NCBI RefSeq assembly: GCF_008831285.2
Contig: NC_045138.2
Location: 39,981,115 to 40,045,114 of the forward strand
Origin: Nymphaea colorata
Lineage: Eukaryota > Streptophyta > Magnoliopsida > Nymphaeales > Nymphaeaceae
Length of the DNA: 64,000 nucleotides
Reading direction: 5' to 3'
The notes under the pieces are model-generated. The model worked only from the letters and a program-made list of their open reading frames with translations, was not told where the DNA came from and did no database searches. The translations under genes were made by a program, and so were the position numbers. Numbering within the stretch: position 1 is the first letter of the stretch; each line of letters starts with the position of its first letter. Shown one piece after another: positions 52,086-61,507 of this stretch.

Positions 52086-53141
52086 CGTGAGCTCACGTCT
52101 GGGAAGTGTGGGAAGCGAGGCAAAGCTTCAACTTCGATGCAGCTCTAGTTCATAAGCGGCTGCCATTGTAATCTCAGAGAGAGTCGTGAGAGCGACGTGC
52201 GAGTTCCTTATTTGCTTTCGTCCTTACGAGTTCCATTTCTGTTTTTCAATGAAAATTTTTGGCAGAGATCCGCCATTTTTAATTAGATTTGACTTCCTAG
52301 TTCTCTTTTTTGGATGTACGTTGCCACTAAATATATCCATTTTTGCATTGACAGACTCCATGGAAGTAAATGAGTTTTATTATGGAGTTTTTCCATGATA
52401 GCGTCTGACCTCTTTCATCGAAATAAAGAGCGTCTGCCTGATCGGTTATTTTTACAAACTCTTTTTTCTTATTAGGCTTTTTAAACAGGTCCATTCTCCT
52501 ATTATTACTGTGTGTATACTTCAACGGAAGTAAGTTCTCCAAATTTCGCATTTTAGACGTTGTTTGATGGCAGATAAAAAAATTAGTTTAACCTTTTTAT
52601 TGGGTAAAATTATTTTAATTTATCTATTTTAACAAGGTAATTTTTATTGTGTTTGATTTGAAAGTAAATAGCTGTACAAGAACGGCAAGTTTTCCATCAA
52701 ACGGGAAAAAAAAAAGGCAAGATGCTGAAGAAGGCCGACCAACAAAAATGTGGATTGTGGATGACTCTCTATTTAAAGGTACTTTAGATCAATGGTCAGA
52801 TGGTCATCTTATAATATTTTTCATTAGCAAACATGCGCTTGTGAATTATTTTATAAACTTAAGTAGCTAATGCTAAGTAGTTCTTAGTAGATACACTAAA
52901 AATAGTCGGGAGATCATCTTAAATTTCTCTTGCTTTTAACGTGAAGATAAGATTTTACAAGTTATAAAATATTTTATTGCTGACCTTTTGGCATTTATAA
53001 AAAATATTATATTGCTTTGCAGTATTCCAACATATTGATGGTTTTTTTTTGTAGGACATCAAGGCATGCTTTTAATGTTTTGTTTTCAAATCCACCTTCA
53101 TATTTTTACTTAACACAAATTCATTAAGGACAGCACCCATT

Positions 53142-53480
53142 TAGGAATGTCAACTGATCGGATTCAAATAAGACATATCCTTAACAATATCTAATTTGGA
53201 TAGGATTCAGATTTAGATACAAAGAAAGAAAAGTCATATCTAAATCTGAATCCAAAATTCGATTTCACAATCCAAATCCGATTTTTATTTCATGCCCCAA
53301 TTTTGAACTGAATCTGGTTGATTTTTAAAATATAAGAGTATTGAATATAATGCATTTATTTAAAACTAAATCTGATCCAAATCTGATAAGATGTCTTCCT
53401 TAAAACCGAATCTGATCTGAGATATAAAAATTTTCTTATTCCATCAAAATCATTTATATTGACATCTCAACCTCCACCTA
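53142..53480. repeat. Degenerate dispersed repeat, possible hAT-like MITE
   Basis: It starts TAGGAATGTCAACTGATCGG and ends near ATATTGACATCTCA, a weak inverted match to the start. The interior is rich in AAATCTGAATCC and TCTGATCC words on both strands. No clear target-site duplication is seen. Confidence 0.4.
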
Positions 53481-54668
53481 GGACAGTTTCGATTGATCTA
53501 ACAAGGATTTGATTTAGGAGATGTTTGATAAATTATTTCAGATTTGAAATTCAAGGATTTAATGTAGATTTGATGCAGCATCTTTTTTCATGATGTGATA
53601 AAAAGTCCTTGATAAAATTAATGATTCATCAAACTAAGGATCTTAGGTTAAACTTAAGAGTCGGGCTTGTTGCCGTTTTGCAGCGAAAAAAAGTTCAGAT
53701 TTAAGATCAGAGCGAGGAGGGTCTGATTTTTTTCCAATCTTGATCCGAATTGGATGTTTAACCTGAATTCTTGAAAATATTTGGATGTTGGATCTATATT
53801 CAATGAGGACGTCCTACTGAGATCAAATGATGCTAGTCACAATTCTCTCCCTCTCTCACATATATGTTTCACTGGTTTCTTACTTGGTTTCTGCATTAGG
53901 AGAGATGCATTTGTTGGCTTTCATGTCATGTTTGGATTTCTATTTCCATTTTCATGTGAAAACATTGACTTCCTTAGCCTCCCACTCCAATCGGCCTTTT
54001 TTCTTCTTCCAGTTACTCTCTCTCTCTCTCTTTGATGAGAAGAAAAAAGAATTGCAAAAAAGTTTAGGTAAATAACAAATCACAGCTAAACTTTTAAACT
54101 TTAGCAATTAAGTTTTGACATAAAATAATGAAAAAATATCTTTAATAAAGAATCACTCCTTCCTTGGCTGCTGTCAACAGATATTTTTGTTTCAGTAATT
54201 TTGTTATTTTATATATAAAAAAAAAAAACTAATTGTGGCTCTTGGAAATTTCTCTGCAGAGCTGAGTGACTACCTGTTAACTTTAAAAGTTGAACACTGA
54301 CCTGTTATTTGGCCCAAAAGTTAGTCATCTAGTCATAAATTTTCCTAATAAGATTGAAGAGATTGGTGCTTTTTTCCTTCTTGTTAGCCTTTTAGGTGGC
54401 CTTTAGAGGATTTTTCTCCTTTAATTGTCAAAAGAAAATGGTTGGTAGCCGGGGAATTATAAGAAGCCTTTTCTTGGGTTCAGGTAATCTATGGCTTCTA
54501 ATTCAAAGTGAAACTTTTTTTTTTTTGTTTGCTTACTTTTTGCTCGCCATTCACTCTTAGGTAGAGCAGATCTTCCAATGGTAATTGCAGGTTCCAAAGT
54601 GCTCCGCTCCTTTATTGTCTCCCATGATCTTAAAAGTGGAAAGACGTACAGATTTAGAGAGACTTGAA

Positions 54669-55174
54669 TCGGCTCGACTCGTTAAAGCTTGGTTCGTGAA
54701 CGAGTTCGAACCGAGTCATTTGCTTAAACGAGTCGAGGTCGAGTTCATGAGTCGATTCATTCAAATGATCAAGTTGAGTTTCAGCTCAACACGTAACTAC
54801 TGAGTTGAGTTCGAGCCTTAATCAAGTTTGTCGAGTCTTAATCAAGTTGATATATTCAAACAAGTTTACAAGTTTGTCTAGCCTTAATCGAGTCAAGCTC
54901 GAGCTCAACACGTAACGATGAATATCAATTTTATTCAAACGAATTTGTCGAGTCTTAACCGAGTCGAGCTCGAGCTCCACATGCAACCATGAATATCAAT
55001 TCTATTCAAACGAGTTTGTCGAACATTAATCGAATCGAGCACGAGATCAACACATAACTGCCAAGTCGAGCTCGAGCTGCTTCCATCGAGCTATTCTCGA
55101 ACTCAAGGTTTCATTAGTCAAGCCAACCTGGAGCTGATTGAACTTGAGCTCGATTTGGCTCGTGTTCACCCCTA
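54669..55174. mobile_element. Non-autonomous hAT-like element, copy A (5' end degenerate)
   Basis: About 500 bp of GAGTCGAGCTCGAG-type repeats in the same order and orientation as copy B at 58933. Shared blocks include GTGAACGAGTT, GTCATTTGCTTAA, CTCAACACGTAACTAC and TATATTCAAAC, and both end in CTCGTGTTCACCCCTA. The 5' terminal inverted repeat is not recognisable. The 8 bases before (GACTTGAA) and after (GACTTGAT) match at 7 of 8, consistent with a target-site duplication. Confidence 0.6.
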
Positions 55175-56074
55175 GACTTGATCTTCAATTTGGACAAACG
55201 GACATAGTGTAAGCTTTTTGTGCTTTCAAAATAGCCCTCAAGTTTCAACTTATTATATAAACCCTCCACATTTTTGCTTAATTTTGCAAGCTAACACCTA
55301 AGCCGTCTTGTTTTTGCTAACTGTTAGAGAAACGCTTCTGCGATTATCCAGAACCCCAAAAAAACGTGATGAAAAAAAATACTAGTAAATATTAAAAAGG
55401 AAAATATCTTAATATTGGATTAAAAACCATAAGAAAGGGATGGATTGACTCAGGGGCTTAAAAAAGTGGGGGCTCCATAGAGTGTGTGCCTGAGAGAGAG
55501 CTCATTTTATAAAAGCTTAAATTAGTGATTAAACTTAGTTAGATCTGACTCAAGTTATATATGATAGCCTCATAAGACCTGGGTCTTTGTCGCATGACCA
55601 ATTGAAAATTTGTTAACTATATCCTTAGTGTCCCATAAGAAAAAAAAAATCTAGCTCTGTCCCTGAATTGAATTTCCTATAACTCAAAGATTGAGAAAAC
55701 TTTTTCTTTTATGTTCTACAAATGATTTTTTTTTTTTTTTTGGTTTCGGAAAAAAAAATGCAGTGATCTTAAATAATGGATCTCTCCACCACGAATCTCA
55801 GATCATTAGATTCAAAGCTATCATACCAAAAATGGGCTGTAAGGGAACAAAATTCCGTGAATAATTGGATAAGATTTTCATGTGCTTTCACAAAAAAAAC
55901 TGATTCATTTAAAAAGCTGGATCCAAATCTAAACCAAACTCAATTGTAGGGGATTAGTATGCTGAACCCAACCCATTTCTGGGAGTCCTTTAATTGGGGC
56001 TTTGAACGGTTCCGGCATGGGCTGATGATAGAATTGGAGCACACCACAACCAATTCAACTTAGTCGGTCACTAT

Positions 56075-56280
56075 GTAATCAAATTTAAATTTGGTCTACA
56101 ATTTGGATCCGATTTTCAAGTTCTAGCAGTCATATTTCATCAAATCGAATCCTCCCATCAATCAGATATCAAGTTCGGATTTGGATAACCAAATTTCTAA
56201 AACAAATCTCGGCAAAGAGGATTAATAATTGGATTGTTAATCAAAATCCTGATCAGATCCATTTACTTGCCTATATGGAA
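56075..56280. repeat. Degenerate dispersed repeat
   Basis: AT-rich stretch with TTTGGATCCGATTTTC, CAAATCGAATCC and TTCGGATTTGGATAACC, similar in wording to the other CAAATCC-type repeats in this window. Confidence 0.35.
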
Positions 56281-56810
56281 GGCACCTCCCTATAACTAAA
56301 TTAAGATAAAACTTGTGCAGGATCGTCGCCGCATGTTTGGTTTGTTGTAGACATTCGTAAGAGTGTGATTGATTTCGCGTTATTGTAAAATATTGTAAAA
56401 TAAAACGATTAATCATCTCATTAGGTCACATGGGTACTTCAGTAAGGTTCTCATATACATATCACTGTGTGCCAGTAGCCAAAGTGGATACTTGGAAACA
56501 CTTGGGTTACTTTGTAAAACAAAACTAATCCAGTTAATTTTACTTAAATTAAGTTTCGATTCTGTTCTTTTAGAGTTATTGTTCATTAAATTGTTTATAT
56601 CACTTGTTTATTTAAGGGGGCGTTTGACGGGCGGGGATTTCTTTGTGGAACCAGAAACATTTTTCTGGTTTTCAAAATATTTCCAGCGTAACAAACGCAG
56701 AAATATTTTTTCGACCGTTCAGGTCGATTCCGAAAACATATTTCCGAAAATATGTTTCCACCGGGTGGGGTGGAAACATATTTTCAGAATTTTCTTTTGG
56801 CCCGTTAGGG

Positions 56811-57250
56811 CTCGCTCGCTCGCGTTCTGCCTCTTCCTTCCTGCCGCGAGTTCCTCACCCAGCCGCTCGCTCGCGTTCTGCCTCTTCCTTCCTGCCTCGA
56901 GTTCCTCACCCAGCCCCTCGCTCACGTTCTGCCTCTTCCTTGTTGCCGCGAGTTCCTCACCCAACTGCAGCCGCTGCTCGCTCACGTTCTACCCCTTTCT
57001 TCCTGCGGCGAGCTCCTCACCCAGCCGCTCGCTCGCGTTCTGCCTCTTCATTCCTGCCGCGAGTTCCTCACCCAGCTGCAGCCGCTGCTCGCTCACGTTC
57101 TGCCCCTTTCTTCCTGCCGCGAGTTCCTCACCCAGCCGCTCGCTCGCGTTCTGCTTCTTCCTTTCTGCCGTGAGTTCCTCACCCAGCTGCAGCCACTGCT
57201 CGCTCACGTTCTGCCCCTTCCTTGCTGCCGCGCGAGTTCCAGCCGCTGCT
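56811..57250. repeat. GC-rich tandem repeat, units of 51 and 63 bp
   Basis: Eight units share CGCTCGCTCRCGTTCTGCC, a CTTCCTTCCTGCC stretch and GAGTTCCTCACCCAGC. After the third unit a 12-bp TGCAGCCGCTGC insert is present in every other unit, making a 114-bp higher-order period. Both unit lengths are multiples of three, so frames stay open on both strands (for example 56492-57307 plus, 56719-56985 minus). The flanks (GGGGGCGTTTGACGGG at about 56616 and the AACATATTTTC stretch) look like a mobile element, not a gene. Confidence 0.75.
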
Positions 57251-57873
57251 AACCAAAATGTTGCTTCATTTTGGTTTTCTATGAAACTTGGCTTTCATAA
57301 TTTATGAAAAAAATACGGTTTTGGAACAGCTGATATATGGAAATAATAGATAAAAAATGCATGTGATCTTAGTCAATATCTCTCATTTTCAATTCGTTAA
57401 TGGAGCCGAATAGAGTGGAAACCAGGGCCTGATCGGAGGGCGGGCTCTTGAATTCTGACGCCTACTTTGCTCCTACCTTAAGCTTTCACTATTCTAACAC
57501 AAAGCTGCTGAACCACGCTTTGCACTTACTTGGACGCGCTTTCCCATTGCAATTACAAGCAAAGCGAGCCATTAAGTTACCTTATACCTGAATTCTAGGT
57601 CAAGCTAGCCATTGATGTAAAAAGAACTCCAAGACCGAACGATATTGCTTTGCTCATGGTCGATCTCCATAAAAATCCCACAATCCCCTCTGCAAGATGA
57701 TGTCAAATTTTCTGGTTGGTTCTTTTTTAACAAAAACTTGTATTTTTTGCATCACATTTCATACCAAATTTCAAGAAAATAAGTTTAGTTTCTTGCACTT
57801 AATGCTGTTACGGTGTTGTCTTTGAGCTTTGATGTTGCCAGATTGCTAAATATTTGTAATACTTCATTAAATG

Positions 57874-58166
57874 CACCATAAACTGTCATTACACTTGTAA
57901 ATTATTGATGATGCTTCCATAACTACCACAGCACTTTTACAATGAGTTTTAAAAGTTTTATGGCCCGGCAATATCTAGCAATCAGCTGATATTAATATAT
58001 AGAAGTAATAGCATCAGTTTATGGTGCAAGCAACAAACTATTACTCCTATATATTAAAATCAGCTGATTGCTAGAGCCATAAAACTTTTAAAACTCGTTG
58101 CTAAAAGTGCTGTGGTAGTTATAGAAGCATCATCAATAGTTTACAGCGTAATGACAGTTTATGGTG
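57874..58166. mobile_element. 293-bp foldback element (MITE-like long hairpin)
   Basis: The ends are perfect 19-bp inverted repeats, CACCATAAACTGTCATTAC (57874-57892) and GTAATGACAGTTTATGGTG (58148-58166). The complementarity continues almost to the centre: GATGATGCTTCCATAACTACC with its inverse, GCACTTTTA, TTTTAAAAGTTTTATGGC, AGCAATCAGCTGAT and TATATAG. The arms are about 130-140 bp around a short loop near 58015-58040 that itself contains AGTTTATGGTGC. There is no coding capacity. A transcript would be a long double-stranded hairpin. Confidence 0.75.
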
Positions 58167-58932
58167 ACACACAAACTTTCAATGTCTTGATAATGATATG
58201 AGCTGACATAAAAATAAAGATTTGAATGACTTTTAATGTTTTTAGAAGACTCGGCAACTGAATAAAGGTGGACTCCAAGAAGAAGAGAGAAAGCAACCAA
58301 TTAGAGTTCGAAGTATCTCCTAGTTGCAGTTTTCTTTTCTTCATATGTACATTATGTTTGATGAAAAGTCCTTGAAATGTATAAAATAGTTCTTGGCACT
58401 GCACCATGTGATCGGCCAAATTTTTCGACTTCTGACTTTCTCCTCCCTTAGCGTAGGGGCAGTTGTTCTTTGTTGTTGCAGCATGTATTATTATGATTTG
58501 AGATTTCTATATGCTTCAATGATTTTAAAATCTTTTTTACAACCAGAACACTAGATTATGTAGTTTCAATTACAACAGACTTTCCACTTCCTCACATTTA
58601 GCAAACAGTTGTATTAAGACCTCAAATTGTCGATGGTAGTTCTCAAACAAAGCAGGTTTTATATGTTGTGACTCTTAATAAGAGACCATGCATCTTGAAT
58701 TTGAAATGACAAAAATGCCCTTGAAGTCGAAAAAATTTGGATTCTAGATCTGGCCTTTGCACTTTTACGAACCCCCACTTTCGATTGAGTGGGAGAGATC
58801 CACCAGCCGGAAGAGACCAGCTCTACTGAACCTCGTCTCCATTTAGGATACAGGGTTTGCTTTCTGTGTCTTAGGGTGTCGCATCTATTACGCTTCAACT
58901 TGCACATCAATGAACTCACCTCTGCAAATGGC

Positions 58933-59348
58933 TAGCGGTGAACAACAAGTCGAGCTGCTCAAGCTCGGCCCGTGAACGAGTTTGAGCCAAGTCATTTGCT
59001 TAACGAGTCGAGCTCGAGTTCATAAGTCGACTCGTTCAAATAATCCAGTTGATTTTAATCTCAACACGTAACTACCGAGTCGAGCTCAAGCCTTAATCGA
59101 GTTTGTCGAGCCTTAATCAAGTCGATATATTCAAACGAGTTTACGAGTTTGTCGAGCCTTAATCGAATCGAGCTCCAGCTCAACACATAACGATGAAATA
59201 TCAATTCTATTCAAATGAGTTTGTCGAGCCTTAATTGAGTCGAGCTCGAGCTGCTTCCGTCGAGCTATTCTTGAACTCGAGGTTTCATTAGTCAAGCCGA
59301 GTTCCAACTGATTGAATTGGGGCTCGACTCGACTCGTGTTCACCCCTA
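58933..59348. mobile_element. Non-autonomous hAT-like MITE, copy B, with target-site duplication
   Basis: 416 bp with terminal inverted repeats TAGCGGTGAACA (58933-58944) and TGTTCACCCCTA (59337-59348), matching at 11 of 12. The flanking 8-bp sequences CAAATGGC (58925-58932) and CAAATAGC (59349-59356) match at 7 of 8, the 8-bp target duplication typical of hAT transposons. The interior is built of GAGTCGAGCTCGAG and CTTAATCGAGT repeats with no transposase frame. The hAT assignment rests on the TAG-type ends and duplication length. Confidence 0.75.
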
Positions 59349-59926
59349 CAAATAGCTCTCCTTTTAAGGTACAGGAGGTTGGTGTCCTTGACACCTAGCT
59401 CAGCTCATGCCATTAAGCGAACCACTTTTATCCCTACTTCAAAATTAGGAAACGTTAGAACAAGTTTTTATGCATACAGGTTTTTTTTTTTTCAGCTATC
59501 GATTCCAGTTGGTAAATTATTAAGCGTTAAGAGGTTGCCTAAAATCTTCTTATTGAAACTGATTTAGAGGTCAGCACATAAAAAACGAACTACGATCCGC
59601 CTGAAATATGAGATCCAAGTTCCCACTGAAAGTCACGCTACTGTTTAAACAGGTCCAAGTATACGTGATTCTCATTTATCTCAGATATAATCGATCCAAG
59701 AATTTGTCGTTTTCATTACCACCAAGAAAAACTGAAAGAGAAACTCCGTCGGTCTGTGCGTCCGCTCTTTGGTGTTGAATAAATAAATAAAAGTTAACAG
59801 GTGAAGAAGTAAAGAGTCCAATGGTGGGTTGCTACCCAATTTTTCAGAAAGTCGAAGTGGAGCTCTCACGGTCTGAGACAAAACAGAGGAGATGCTCGTC
59901 TCCCACACGGAATCTTATGCGCATAT

Positions 59927-61507
59927 ATGGTGGCAGCCATGAGCCCCATCACCATTCCAAGAATGGCATTCAAGCCGCACCCATCATCGACAACACCCAG
60001 AAAGCTTCATTCCTCCTCCTCTTCCCCCAACACCTCTCCTTCCTCTTCTTCCTCTTGTTTCTGCAACACCATCATCATCCCCGCCACCCTTCTCTTTGCC
60101 TTGCTCCTCCTCTTTAGCAGCAGCAGCAGCACAATCCCGCTCAATTTGTCTGCTTCACTTTCCTGCACCACAACCATTTCTAGGGCCACCAACCCGCCGG
60201 CTGCCCGCAACTGGACCGGCGATCTGCGCGACGCCCGCTTCGCCTGGAACAGCCTCTGCTTCGGGCCCCCGAAGGCGAAGCTTCGCCTCGCCGCCTTCTC
60301 CAAGAAATGGCCAGTGGGAGCGGTCCCCGGCGGCATGGAGCGGCACGCCCTCGGCCTGTACACGGCGCTTGCTCGGGCCGGCCACACCGTCCACGTCTTC
60401 ACCGCCTCGCCCGACGCCTCCGGCAGGTTGATCCACCGCGTCTCGGACGGCGGCCTCCACGTCCACTTCGCGTCGAGGGACGGGGGCTCGCTGGACGACG
60501 CCGCGGCCTGGAAGCTCTTCGTCGAGGAGAACGCGTCGCTCCCCTTCGACTTCGTGCACACTGAGAGCGTCACCCTGCACCACTCACGGGCCCGCGCCGT
60601 GCCGAACCTCGCCGCGACTTGGCACGGCATCGCCTACGAGGCGCTGCACTCGGACCTCTTCCAGGATCTGCTGCGCGAGCCCGGCCTGCGCCGGCCAGCC
60701 CAGTCCGAGGCCCGTCTCCGGGAGATCATCCCGAAGCTTCTGGGAGAGATCAGGTTCTTCGCTTCCTATCAGCACCACATCGGCATCAGCGACAGCGTCG
60801 GGCAAGTCCTCACCGACATCTACCAGTTGCCCCCGGAGAACGTTCACGTCATACTGAACGGCGTCGACCATGAAAGCTTCTACCACGACCCGAAGATCGG
60901 AGCAAGATTCAGGGCAGAGTTCGGGGTGCCCCTTAACGCCAGTCTCGTGATGGGGGTGGCCGGAAGGTTGGTCAGGGACAAAGGCCACCCGCTGCTCTTC
61001 GAGGCCTTCTCAGCCATAAGAAAGCGCCACCCAGACGTCTATTTGCTCGTGGCTGGGTCCGGGCCGTGGGAGGAGCGTTACAGGGAGCTGGAGCCCAACG
61101 TCAAGGTGCTGGGGCCGCTGAAGCCGTCGAGGCTGGCCGAGTTCTACAACGCGCTGGACGTGTTCGTCAACCCGACGCTGAGGCCGCAGGGGCTGGACCT
61201 GACGCTGATGGAAGCCATGCACTGTGGGAAGCCGCTGCTGGCCAGCAATTTCCCGAGCATCACCGGGAGCGTGGTACTGAATGAAGGGTTTGGGTACACC
61301 TTCGCTCCCAATGTGAAGTCGTTGACGGAGGCCATGGAGTCGGCGATTCGGGACGGGCGGGCTGAGCTGGCCGGAAAAGGGATGACCTGCAAGGAGTACG
61401 CGCTCTCCATGTTCACTGCTCGCAAGATGGCTTCTGCTTATGAGAGGTTCTTCCTTTGCATGAAGGATGTAAAGTATTGCCGCTATCCCTTGCCCACTGA
61501 CTGTTAA
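59927..61507 (+). CDS. GT4-type glycosyltransferase, membrane-anchored (copy 2)
   Basis: Single exon, 526 residues, the paralog of copy 1. It has a Ser/Pro-rich N-terminus, one membrane helix (about residues 45-63, FCNTIIIPATLLFALLLLF) and then the same GT-B domain: VGAVPGGMERHALGLYTAL, ISDSVGQVL, ILNGVDHESF, GRLVRDKGHPLL and PQGLDLTLMEAMHCGKPLL. The last 107 residues differ from copy 1 at only 6 positions, while the N-terminal 90 residues have diverged. As in copy 1, Gln421 replaces the first Glu of the usual GT4 Glu-x7-Glu pair (second Glu429), so this is ancestral to the pair. Codon third positions are even more G/C-rich than in copy 1. The two genes lie head to head, an inverted duplication. 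ATG 59927 is used; ATG 59939 is a possible alternative start. Substrates are unknown; a Golgi location is inferred. Confidence 0.9.
   Translation: MVAAMSPITIPRMAFKPHPSSTTPRKLHSSSSSPNTSPSSSSSCFCNTIIIPATLLFALLLLFSSSSSTIPLNLSASLSCTTTISRATNPPAARNWTGDLRDARFAWNSLCFGPPKAKLRLAAFSKKWPVGAVPGGMERHALGLYTALARAGHTVHVFTASPDASGRLIHRVSDGGLHVHFASRDGGSLDDAAAWKLFVEENASLPFDFVHTESVTLHHSRARAVPNLAATWHGIAYEALHSDLFQDLLREPGLRRPAQSEARLREIIPKLLGEIRFFASYQHHIGISDSVGQVLTDIYQLPPENVHVILNGVDHESFYHDPKIGARFRAEFGVPLNASLVMGVAGRLVRDKGHPLLFEAFSAIRKRHPDVYLLVAGSGPWEERYRELEPNVKVLGPLKPSRLAEFYNALDVFVNPTLRPQGLDLTLMEAMHCGKPLLASNFPSITGSVVLNEGFGYTFAPNVKSLTEAMESAIRDGRAELAGKGMTCKEYALSMFTARKMASAYERFFLCMKDVKYCRYPLPTDC

Larger units (their letters stand above)
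52086..59926. other. Spacer between the divergent glycosyltransferase genes
   Basis: About 7.8 kb with no convincing gene. It contains both divergent promoters, a degenerate AT-rich repeat (53142-53480), a (TC)n tract near 54017-54034, two copies of a GAGTCGAGCTCGAGC-rich element, another degenerate repeat (56075-56280), the 51/63-bp GC-rich tandem repeat, and a 293-bp foldback. The 271-codon frame at 56492-57307 is a product of the tandem repeat. Confidence 0.6.

Noticed and set aside
56492-57307. 271-codon plus frame with Ser/Phe/Leu repeats
   Set aside because: It is a by-product of a tandem repeat with units divisible by three; other frames on both strands are equally open.
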